Source: Paramecium sonneborni
Taxonomy: Eukaryota > Ciliophora > Oligohymenophorea > Peniculida > Parameciidae
Direction of reading: 5' to 3'
NCBI GenBank assembly: GCA_905182985.1
Contig: CAJJDN010000062.1
Location: 233,731-289,634, forward strand
DNA length: 55,904 nt
Part shown: positions 11,785 to 21,787 of the stretch, in pieces
Numbering within the stretch: position 1 is the stretch's first letter
Layout: the number at the start of each line of letters is the position of its first letter
The notes under the pieces: model-generated
The model's database searches: none
What the model was told of the DNA's origin: nothing
What the model saw: the letters and a program-made list of their open reading frames with translations, nothing else
Program-made: the position numbers and the translations under genes

Positions 11785-12816
11785 TCAATTTTTGTACTAA
11801 TTTTTATTGAAAGTTTTATTAAATTTCTTAGGATCAACATATTCAAAAGGATTATCTAGACATTGTTTAATAAATAGATCCCAATTTTGAGTTCTGATTT
11901 ATTTTAATTCTGCTTATTTCCATAATAAATATACAGGAATTTTTTAGGCTGGACTGGATTAAGGATATGCTAATTTCAAATTTAAGACTTTAGAATAAAA
12001 ACACCTTTAAGCAAAAGTTTTAGGATTATTGTAATCTTAAATTGTTTCTATTGATTATTCACTAATATTGGTTAATAATACTTCTGTTTTTCTTTATTAT
12101 GATGTAGTTCCTTATTATTAATTAAGACTTCCTTGTGAAAATCTAGATTTGATTGTCATTCTATTTTCTCCATTAAGACTTTATGTAATTCTATGTCCTG
12201 AAGTAATAATTTCTGAGTTTTCAAATTTGTTTGTGAGTAAATTTTAAAAATTAAAATTATTAATTGTTTGACTTGAACTTGCTGATACTTTAGATTGTTT
12301 AGAATTTTAAAGAGTACTTGTTTATGCATAAAAGTTTTATTAAGATTGAGAAGGTCTCATAACTTTAGAATTTAATTAATTCTGTATGATTATAATTCTT
12401 TCAATAACGAGTGAGCGTATTCTTTCTAAATATAGTTATAAATTTATAGATTCAATTGGTTCTTTACTCATTATAAGAAGCTCATTCTCAAATTCTATTA
12501 ATGATGCTTCTTCTACATATCCTATAGTATTGATTTGAGTCACCAATTCACAAATTCGACATAATCTTTAAGTATGTTAGTAATTCTTATTTTATAAATT
12601 CGTTTTCAATTTTTTTAATTTGAAATCATTTTCTTCAAAACAAAAGGAAGAAAATGCAAATTTGAGTACTTTATTGGATACTTAAGTACAAATTTAAGCA
12701 TGAAGATCTATTCTATCTAAAGGAATAAATTCTTCACAATTAACACATAGAGCAAGTATATTGCTTTTTTCTTTTGTTCTTAGTGGAACTGTTTAACTCT
12801 TGTTCAATTTGTACAT
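11785..12816 (-). CDS. C2HC-type zinc-finger protein
   Basis: A single uninterrupted frame of 343 residues. Residues 23-43 hold a C-x2-C-x12-H-x4-C cluster (CVNCEEFIPLDRIDLHAQIC), the form of small C2HC/UBZ-like fingers. A second Cys pair, CRIC, follows near residue 86. The middle is helical and the C-terminal half is Ser/Gln-rich and probably disordered until a short conserved-looking end (WDLFIKQCLDNPFEYVDP). Its start codon lies only 34 bp from that of the divergent ankyrin gene. Ubiquitin or nucleic-acid binding is possible but not shown. Confidence 0.72.
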
Positions 12817-12850
12817 TAATTATAATAATGAATGAATTATATTAAAATAA
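12817..12850. promoter_or_regulatory. 34-bp divergent start-to-start gap (shared promoter inferred)
   Basis: Only 34 bases, all but three A or T, separate the two ATG codons of oppositely oriented genes. Any promoter elements and both 5' UTRs must be minimal or overlap the coding regions. This is inferred from gene positions only. Confidence 0.4.
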
Positions 12851-13972
12851 ATGTTATTTGAGAATACTCAGTGAATTTAGGTATTAGAAACATAATATAC
12901 AGGGAACTAAAAGTACCCCCAAGAGTAACAAATTTAAAAAAGGATAGTCAATAAACAAATTAAATAAAAGAATTATTAAGTAAACCTATAATTCATCGTA
13001 AAATGTTAAGTGAACATTGTCCAAAAGTACCAAAACTTAAAATAGAATATACTTATGCAAAAAATAATTCACCTAGATTCCGTATAATAAAGAATCTATC
13101 TCCTATAAATACTACTCGAAGTTCAAGACATACTACTCATGGAACCGTAAGAGCTTATCTTACATAAACAAAGCAAGGAAAGTTTAATACTTTACCATAG
13201 GTTTAATAATATCAATAAACAAGTGAAGAAATTCCTTAATTAGAAATATATTAATATTAACAACCTCCTGCTTTATAGTCTCCTAAAGAAACTGTAATGT
13301 CAGAATTTCAATCTCCTCGTATTATGTAATGTTTTGACTTTGATCATTAATTTGTGAAATCAAAGATTGAACCTCCAAAGAGATCAAAAAAATAATTAAG
13401 AATGATACTTTTAAGAGCTATTAATAAATTGAAGGCAATGAATATTGATCCACAATATATGATTGAAAATAAAGTGTTTTCTAAAAAGCCTTATTAGAGA
13501 AAAATGTCTAATGAATTTATTCATGCCGTAAAATTAAATCAAAAAGATAGAGTTAATGAATTGTTAGAATAAAACAGATATCTTGTTTTTGATTTTGATT
13601 TCTATAATATGACTGCCTTACATTGGGCCTGTAAAAAAGGTTTAATAGAAATGGTAGAACTATTAATAAAGAATCATGCAGATGTAGATGCAGTTGATAT
13701 TTTACATAGAACTCCTCTTTATTTAGCAATTTAAGGAAACTATCTTGAAATTGTAGAAGTAAGAAATATTAATATGAATCTGATTAGACTTTATTAAAAA
13801 ACAAAGCTTATCCTTGGTCTACATACTATACAGATTTAGCAGAAGTTGTTTAGGACAATAGAAAAGTCTAAAAACTTCTAACTCTAGTTAGAAGAGTAAG
13901 AATTTCAAATTACTTTAGATTGATATTATTAATACTTGGGGAGATAAGAAAGTTGAAGAAGATTGTATTTGA
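12851..13972 (+). CDS. Ankyrin-repeat protein
   Basis: The first exon is only 20 nt (MLFENTQ). Introns 12871-12902, 13759-13787 and 13896-13918 (32, 29, 23 nt) then give 345 residues. The N-terminal 200 residues are basic, Ser/Thr/Gln-rich and lack known domains. Residues about 225-320 form two to three ankyrin repeats (MTALHWACKKGLIEMVELLI, RTPLYLAIQGNYLEIVETLL). The end is WGDKKVEEDCI. Ankyrin repeats bind partner proteins; the partner is unknown. Most of the gene lies in the first copy of a 1.34-kb direct repeat that is probably an assembly artefact, and this is the complete copy. Confidence 0.82.
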
Positions 13973-14237
13973 ATATAGCTTAATCATTATATTTTCTTTA
14001 TTAGTAAATATTTTAAAAAACAATCAACTTAAATTAATTTACTTTATTAATGGATTAACAAGATTAGGACTCATTATTGGAAATATCTGAATCTGATCAT
14101 TTAACCAATATGCTTCTATCAAATAATTTAACTGATATCTTTTTAAATGATTATTATAGCAAATTTAAGAATAGTTAAAACATATTAGAACCATCTATGA
14201 CTATGTCAAGAGTGTCTCAATTAGATAAAATCTCGGA
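12896..14237 (+). repeat. Direct repeat A, copy 1 (1342 bp)
   Basis: Bases 12896-14237 recur at 14239-15580 with a constant offset of 1343. Every stretch I compared by eye was identical, including introns. The copy ends exactly at the N at 14238. Confidence 0.93.
14050..14237 (+). pseudogene. Truncated 5' copy of the coiled-coil gene at 15393
   Basis: This is the first 188 nt of the gene that is complete at 15393-16370, cut by the N at 14238. It is part of direct repeat A copy 1 and is best explained by two unmerged contig ends rather than by a real broken gene. Confidence 0.8.
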
Positions 14238-14238
14238 N
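14238..14238. other. Single N, contig junction
   Basis: One ambiguous base sits between the two copies of repeat A. It probably marks a scaffold join of unknown size that was collapsed to one N. Confidence 0.9.
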
Positions 14239-15580
14239 TATACAGGGAACTAAAAGTACCCCCAAGAGTAACAAATTTAAAAAAGGATAGTCAATAAACA
14301 AATTAAATAAAAGAATTATTAAGTAAACCTATAATTCATCGTAAAATGTTAAGTGAACATTGTCCAAAAGTACCAAAACTTAAAATAGAATATACTTATG
14401 CAAAAAATAATTCACCTAGATTCCGTATAATAAAGAATCTATCTCCTATAAATACTACTCGAAGTTCAAGACATACTACTCATGGAACCGTAAGAGCTTA
14501 TCTTACATAAACAAAGCAAGGAAAGTTTAATACTTTACCATAGGTTTAATAATATCAATAAACAAGTGAAGAAATTCCTTAATTAGAAATATATTAATAT
14601 TAACAACCTCCTGCTTTATAGTCTCCTAAAGAAACTGTAATGTCAGAATTTCAATCTCCTCGTATTATGTAATGTTTTGACTTTGATCATTAATTTGTGA
14701 AATCAAAGATTGAACCTCCAAAGAGATCAAAAAAATAATTAAGAATGATACTTTTAAGAGCTATTAATAAATTGAAGGCAATGAATATTGATCCACAATA
14801 TATGATTGAAAATAAAGTGTTTTCTAAAAAGCCTTATTAGAGAAAAATGTCTAATGAATTTATTCATGCCGTAAAATTAAATCAAAAAGATAGAGTTAAT
14901 GAATTGTTAGAATAAAACAGATATCTTGTTTTTGATTTTGATTTCTATAATATGACTGCCTTACATTGGGCCTGTAAAAAAGGTTTAATAGAAATGGTAG
15001 AACTATTAATAAAGAATCATGCAGATGTAGATGCAGTTGATATTTTACATAGAACTCCTCTTTATTTAGCAATTTAAGGAAACTATCTTGAAATTGTAGA
15101 AGTAAGAAATATTAATATGAATCTGATTAGACTTTATTAAAAAACAAAGCTTATCCTTGGTCTACATACTATACAGATTTAGCAGAAGTTGTTTAGGACA
15201 ATAGAAAAGTCTAAAAACTTCTAACTCTAGTTAGAAGAGTAAGAATTTCAAATTACTTTAGATTGATATTATTAATACTTGGGGAGATAAGAAAGTTGAA
15301 GAAGATTGTATTTGAATATAGCTTAATCATTATATTTTCTTTATTAGTAAATATTTTAAAAAACAATCAACTTAAATTAATTTACTTTATTAATGGATTA
15401 ACAAGATTAGGACTCATTATTGGAAATATCTGAATCTGATCATTTAACCAATATGCTTCTATCAAATAATTTAACTGATATCTTTTTAAATGATTATTAT
15501 AGCAAATTTAAGAATAGTTAAAACATATTAGAACCATCTATGACTATGTCAAGAGTGTCTCAATTAGATAAAATCTCGGA
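14239..15580 (+). repeat. Direct repeat A, copy 2 (1342 bp)
   Basis: Second copy of 12896-14237. It begins immediately after the N, 6 nt before the acceptor end of the ankyrin gene's first intron, so the first exon is missing here. Confidence 0.93.
14246..15315 (+). pseudogene. 5'-truncated second copy of the ankyrin gene
   Basis: Same exons 2-4 as 12903-13972, but without the first exon and its ATG, because the repeat begins inside intron 1. It is probably a duplicated assembly end and should not be counted as a paralogue. Confidence 0.8.
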
Positions 15581-16370
15581 TGATAATTCAAATATTACTC
15601 ATATGAAAGTAGTTCATGCTTCAGAAAGATTAGTATTTGAATTATAAAAAAATTAAGTATGTCATCTATCTTATATAGTTATTAGAAAATAAATTGTTAT
15701 AATAAACTAAATTGATTTAAGATTTATAAGAATAAATAGACTCTAAAGAATTGTAATTACAAGAAAGCATTTAATTATGTGAATAACTTTAATCCTAATT
15801 AGAAAACCAAAAAAAAATAAACAAATAGTAATCAAAATAAATATCAGAACTTAAATTTGTAATTAAGTAACTACTCTCTATAAATAACTTAGTTCCCTTT
15901 CCAAACAACTTAATTTTAATAACTTAAAATAAGAAACTAATCAATCATCTATAGAATGTCTTTCTGTTCGACCCTCTTCATAACCTAGAGGAAAGAAGAC
16001 ATATAATAATCATCATTCTTATTCATCTTCTAGAGCTTATTTCCAAAAAATTCTAACTGAAGATACTTAGAATATTTCACATGATAAAATTATTAAGGAT
16101 AAAGTCTTATTGTTTTTAAACACTAAACAAAAAGATAATAAATTAAATGAAAAATTAGATATCAAAAAAGAAAAATATTATAGATCATAATCCAATTTTT
16201 GGTCAAGCATAACAACATCTCCTAATCCTAGTAAAATTAATCATACATAAATTAGCGTCTCTGCTAATAAAGCATGTATTTCTGATAAAAAAATTGAAAA
16301 TACTCTCACTCTATTAAAAGCTATCAAAATATAATGTAATCAATTTTAGAACAATAAAAAATTATACTGA
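15393..16370 (+). CDS. Coiled-coil protein with Ser-rich tail
   Basis: Introns 15657-15678 (22 nt) and 15828-15847 (20 nt) give 311 residues. After an N-terminal 60 residues of mixed character, a Gln/Leu-rich coiled coil runs over about residues 75-160 (ELQLQESIQLCEQLQSQLEN). The rest is Ser/Asn/Lys-rich and ends in a short helix (NTLTLLKAIKIQ). The 20-nt intron is inferred from the frame change and is the least certain part. No family is recognised. The first 188 nt also appear at 14050-14237 because of repeat A. Confidence 0.7.
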
Positions 16371-16453
16371 TACTTATAGCTATGAATTCAATTTATATAA
16401 AATACTCTTACCTATTTTTATTATTTTTAAATATTTAATTATTTTCATTAATT

Positions 16454-17359
16454 ATGGGTAATGATGGAGGAAGTATTGCTGGAAGAGCAGAATTAGTTAA
16501 ACTTAAAAAACCAGAAAAAAGAGTTGAAAGTGTTCTTGTTGCAAAAGTATAGTTTCATTCTTATTATAGTAAAGAGCTTAATTTTGTTCATTAACTAAAG
16601 AAAGATTGAGAAAACCTATTGCATGTTGCAGAGCTGGTTATCTATATAATTATGATACTTTACTTAAGGCTTTTATGGAAAAGAAAATACCAAAAGAATT
16701 AAAACACTTATAAAATGTAAATTTTCAAAACCTATTTTAGATTAAAAAAATCAAAAAATTGAATATTACTGAAAATCCAGATTAAAATAATGAATTCCCA
16801 TTTGTTTGCCCTATTAGTTAAAAAGCATTAAATGGAAAAGAAAAGTATTTTATGATTTTTAAATAGATTTTAAGCATTATGGACTTGTGGTTGTGTTTTC
16901 AATGAAAAATTGATTAAAGATCTTAAAATCAAAGAATTTAAATGTCCAATTTGCAATAAACCATATACAGAAAAAGATATAGTTTAGTAATTTAATATTA
17001 TTAAATTTAGATTGTGCCCAACTAATGAGGAAGCAGAAATTAAAAAAGCATAATTGTATAAAGAAATTGAGATTAAAGAAAAACAAAAAGAAGATTAAAA
17101 ATAATAATTTAAAGTTCCAGATGCTGCTGAAAATTTAGAATCTTAATAAAAAAAAAAAGTATGTACAGAAGAACGTAAATGCATGAAATAAGCAATTGAG
17201 AACAATAAACTTTAAGTTTTATAAAACTAAACTCAGGATCTTAAAAAAAATGAAAGTAAAAGTATCATTCTTATTCTAGTTTACTAGTCTTTATTTCATT
17301 AATAACATAAACTTGAAGATAATCTATTCACTAGAAATGTGAGATTCGGAAATAGATGA
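16454..17359 (+). CDS. RTF2: Replication termination factor 2 (RTF2) family protein
   Basis: Introns 16547-16569, 16717-16740, 16845-16866 and 17262-17279 (23, 24, 22, 18 nt) give 272 residues. The start MGNDGGSIAGRAELVKLKK is the family signature. It continues with two RING-like half-sites: CSLTKERLRKPIACCRAGYLYN, then CPISQKALNG, WTCGCVF and CPICNKPY. The C-terminus (IYQSLFHQQ) matches the short conserved end of the human protein only if the 18-nt intron is removed. In other eukaryotes RTF2 acts in the nucleus at stalled replication forks and has links to splicing. Two of the four introns, 24 and 18 nt, are multiples of three and contain no in-frame TGA. Confidence 0.92.
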
Positions 17360-18049
17360 ATTATTTCATTAAATATTTACAAATATATATTATAAATTTA
17401 TCCAATTGTTTTATAGATATATTTATTATCTATAAAAATATATAGCAATTTTACAATTAAATATTATTATCATCTAGACATATTAAATAATCGAAATTTA
17501 GATACTTTTCTTCAACCTAAATAATTTTTGTATAGAAATATAACTTAGAGATGGGAACAGTCAATATACATGAGAATTTCATTTTAAAAGCTAGTAAAGG
17601 GATTTTTTTTTCTATTTTAGATAAAGGCTTTAAATAATTATATATAATTTTGTTTTATTTAAATTAATTCAAACTACAAATAAAAGCGATTATAAGTATA
17701 TAGAGCAAAATTATAATTAAAAAATTAGTAGATCTATTCTCAACATAAAATAAAGTTTAAAATTTCTTTTATTTTTAAGTTAAAATAAAAAGATTTTAAA
17801 TCTTCCAAGTTTTTTTTGCTTTTTTAGATTTCATATATTTGAATGCATTATTTAAAATGATTGAAATGGAGTAAAAATTAAAATTAAATGATTTACATAA
17901 AATTGATGTACTCTTTTTCAGTATATAATTATTTTTAAATAAATAAGTATTTAATCATAAAGATTAAAAAAAATATTGTAAATAAGAAATACTTATAAAA
18001 TGTAGAAAATTATGAATAATATTAAATTAATAGAAAATTATTTAGAGGA
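17360..18049. other. AT-rich intergenic region, no gene seen
   Basis: 690 bp of very AT-rich sequence between convergent genes. I found no open frame with gene-like composition, no RNA gene and no clear repeat. Confidence 0.5.
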
Positions 18050-18893
18050 TCAGATAAATTTAGATGAATTATAATTTTTTTTAGATTATCCCAAGTATTT
18101 ACTTATATTTTGGCTACTTTAGTTTTAAATGGAATTTATTGACAATTTGTTAAGTTGTGTTAAAAGTGAAGGATTTTTTAATTTTATAAGAGATGTTATA
18201 TCATTTAATCTAGCAGAATTATAAAAACTATACCTATTTTGAACAAATTAGAGTTTAGCTTTCATTAAATTATATCGAAAGGAAACATTTTGTCTTATAA
18301 CTTCTTCAGTTGCACAACTAAATTCTAAAGTTAACATTTCCATAAATTTATATTCTAAGTTTTCTATAAAATCTAATTTAGCAGCCCCATCTTGTTGCAT
18401 AAAAAATACACAAAAGAAGCTAAGAAGTTTTTAATATTTAAATACTGATTAGGTTCTTTATGAGATGAGTTCAATAATTTAATTAACATTTGTAAAAATT
18501 AAGGATAGTCTATTGTAAGTTTCTATTCTTCTTTTATTTTCTTATAAGTTTCTTTATCAACACTAATTAAATAATATGTAAAATACATTGTAATGTAATT
18601 AAAGAAAAGATCTGTTTCACTTGTCAATTCTATTTTCAAATTCTCGAATGTTGATTAATCTCCCTTACAATATTTTAAGAATTTTACTTAAACCAGTATT
18701 TTCACTTTAATTTATTCTAGTGTTCCTATCTCTTAAGGACTATTATTAACATTTTATATTCTATAAAAATAATTAATAAAAAAATCAACCTAGTTTCTAT
18801 ATTTATTTCTTTATTAAATTAAATCTTATATCCTCCTTCTAAACTTGGGTCTATATCTTCTAATGCTCCTAAATCTAACTGAGAGTCATCCAT
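18050..18893 (-). CDS. SAS-6-like (SAS6L) N-terminal domain protein
   Basis: Introns 18761-18789 (29 nt) and 18420-18445 (26 nt) give 262 residues. Residues about 40-165 follow the pattern of the globular head of the centriole protein SAS-6: a strand with LFFNYITMYF, a helix YKKIKEEQKLTIDYPQFLQM, a strand HFFCVFFMQQDG, then LDFIENLEYKFMEMLTLEF and a following helix. There is no long coiled coil after it, which fits the SAS-6-like (SAS6L) subfamily described in protists rather than SAS-6 itself. SAS6L lies at basal-body or apical structures where studied. The assignment rests on pattern memory; the domain is weakly conserved, so a profile search is needed. Confidence 0.6.
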
Positions 18894-20060
18894 TTTATTT
18901 TATATTTAATTTATATTTATATAAATAAAAACTGATGAGAAAAAATTTTTTATATTATAATCTAAAAAATTGATCTTAATTTATTAGTAAATTTAATTAG
19001 GTTTCATTAATTTTATTTTTGCATTCAGTCAGAATTTCAGATCTTAATGTTGATTTGTGCAATAATAAAAATTATATAATTTAAACGTAGGAAACATGTA
19101 TTTTTTGAATTTTAAGTTTAATTTTAGCATTATTCTCTTTCTTTTGAATCATTCAATTTTATTGATATATAAAACAACTAAATTTTAAGTTACAAAATTT
19201 TAATATCCTAGGCTGAATAAATTATTTTATTAATCTCTCTAATAGATTCAGATTAAAATATAGATAAATGGAAAGCATCAAATAAGATTATAGAATATAA
19301 GAATTATTTATTGAGCTTAATAAAGCAAAATCAAAATTTTTAGAAATTTTTTTCTGTAATCTCTTTAGAATTTTTATCTAAATTTCTCTTGGTTTTACAT
19401 TCAACAACAAGAATATTTATAAACTGAATCTTATCATCAAAAATGCTTTTAATAGAATTTTGGTTTTGAAGTAACTTAGAATTATGATTAGAATGGTATT
19501 CTTTTATATTTTTTAAAATTTATTTATGTTATTCATAACAGAATTAAATAATCTATATAATTAATATTTTATTAATTGATTTATATTATTCTATTTCAAA
19601 GAATTCGTAACGACTTTTTTAAATCAGAATTTTGAATATAGAATATTTTAGAATTTAGACGATCTTTTGATTCAATATAAATTTAATTTATTTTATTTAT
19701 CTTATAAACTCAAAAACATTACAAAAAATTATATTTTTCCAAAATTATAATTTGATCTTTATTTAGAAGATATGGTTAATAATCAAAAGGAGCAATATTT
19801 GAAAGAGAATCATGATATGAATAAAATAAATTTACTGATTTTTATTTTTAGATGTAAGAACAATTATAAATATTTTCTATTAAAATCTCTTTTTCAATTT
19901 ATAATTTTTATTTTAAGTCGATAAATTTAGAAAAAGGAGATTTTTTATTAAAATTCCATAAGTAATATTTAGATAATTATAAAGAGATTTATATTATTAA
20001 TATTTAATTTACATATGTTGAATATTTTATATTATAATTAATAATAAATTTGATTATAAA
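18894..20060. other. 1.17-kb gene-free stretch, possible decayed coding sequence
   Basis: This is among the longest stretches here without a supported gene. A minus-strand segment around 19330-19560 has gene-like composition (SIKSIFDDKIQFINILVVECK) and another around 19600-19690 looks similar, but TGA codons and missing splice sites prevent any model. It may be a degraded gene or plain spacer. Confidence 0.35.
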
Positions 20061-21680
20061 TCAATCTATGATTAATTCGATTTTCTTTTTTTGTTGAGTT
20101 TATTCATTTTACTCTTCATCAATTAAGATTTCAGTTTTTTATTAAGCTATTATCTTAAATTTATCTGAAGTTTTGATAGGAAGGATTTCTGTTTCTTTTA
20201 ATTCTTTGATCTCTTATTATGTTCTTATTCTTTCTTTTTTTTTGTTTTATAGAGGATTTTTCAATCTAAGTATTTTATTTTCAATCTTGGTAGGTATAAA
20301 TTAGATCTGAAGTTAATCAGTAAGATGTTATAACCAAAGGACAGCTAAGAATTTTTCTTCAATAGATTTAATGATCAATCTATTATCTAAATCTGATTTG
20401 AATAATTCATTTAATTTTTTTTATCTAATAGCTTCATTATCGTTTTCATCTTCATCATCCCATATAATACGGGAGAGAGAAACAATATTTAGTTCAGAGT
20501 TCAAATGATTTTTAAGTGAAGTGACTAAATCAACAATCTTAACAACTGAGAAATCAATTTTAGTATAAATTTAATTGTGAAAGCAAGAATTACATAAAGG
20601 ATTAGGAATAGCAGCATTAAGAGTTAAGATTCTTTCCTTTTTACCTGTTTAGACATAAGATGCAGCCTTTAAATCTTAAAGATATTAAATTTTGTGGTGA
20701 TTTTAAATGAAAGCTAATAATCTTTATATTTCTAAAGCTGCAACAATAGAATTAGTAGATGCAATAGCATGAATAATATTACCACTAATAGATTTAATTT
20801 ATTAGTAATCATATTATTCAATATTGAAATTTCTACATCTTAAGGCAGTACTTGCATAAATAAAGAGAACATGAAGATCATCATCTTTATCATATTATAA
20901 TACTCCTAATTGATTAAGTTAATTATAAGTATAAAACCACATTCCTTGTAATTCTTCAATAGATTCTTTTCTTGATGAGAAATGATACTTTTAGATTAAT
21001 TAATGATCAATAATATCAATAGAATGAGGCATTTCTTCTCCTTTAAAGAATTTACTAAAAACAGAATTAGGTTAAGTTTTATCAAATCCTTCTACTTCTA
21101 GAATTCCAACTTCTCCTGAGAATAATTATGTAAATAGATATTTAGCCCATATAACACAGTGAGTACAATTACTTGGTTATGATCTTATTGTGCATGCTGG
21201 ATATTATTTTTAAGTAGTGGCAATGGGATAACAATCATAACAAACTGTCCCTTCATAATAAGCATTAGCTTATCCTTTAAATCCCATAGATCCAGCATCA
21301 ACAATAAATATACCCAATGCATGACATACTTTATTAACATAAGATCTTGTTTCTGCATTATCTAATGCCATTATTACAGCATCAAATTATCTAAAGAAAT
21401 CCATAGTATAACCAGGAGAATTTATAGCAGCGAAATGAGCTATAATATTTAATTATGGTGCCATCTTTTTCATTGTTTAAGCTGCAACAAGAGATTTTGA
21501 TTAACCTCGATGTTCTAATCGAAATAGAAATTAACGATTTAGATTACTTACTTCTATTGTATCCATATCTATTATGTGGAATTCTTAGAATGTGAATTTA
21601 CTCACCATTTTTAAAACTTCACATCCTATACCACCTACACCAACCATAAGTATGCGAATATTTGGATAATTATAATTCAT
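20061..21680 (-). CDS. UBA2: SUMO-activating enzyme subunit 2 (UBA2/SAE2)
   Basis: A single intronless frame of 539 residues. The N-terminus has the nucleotide-binding motif VGVGGIGCEVLK and, after it, DMDTIEVSNLNRQFLF with the ATP-contacting Asn and Arg. Cys163 in YPACTIRSQPSNCTHCVIWAKY is the predicted catalytic cysteine that accepts SUMO as a thioester. Zinc ligands are CYDCYP and, far downstream, CNSC. The C-terminus has a ubiquitin-fold-like region and a basic tail (KKKERIRTQQEIK). With SAE1 it adenylates SUMO and passes it to UBC9, mainly in the nucleus. The SAE1 partner gene is not in this window. Confidence 0.95.
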
Positions 21681-21787
21681 TTTAATTAATTTAATTAAAT
21701 ATTTTTGATATTATTTTTAAATAAAATTATTATGATAGAATTAAACACTGATAAATATTATTTTATATTATTGTAATTTAATCAAAT

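Noticed and set aside
14239..15580. True tandem duplication of the ankyrin and coiled-coil genes
   Set aside because: The copies seem identical and are joined by a single N at exact breakpoints, as in two other places; an assembly artefact is simpler.
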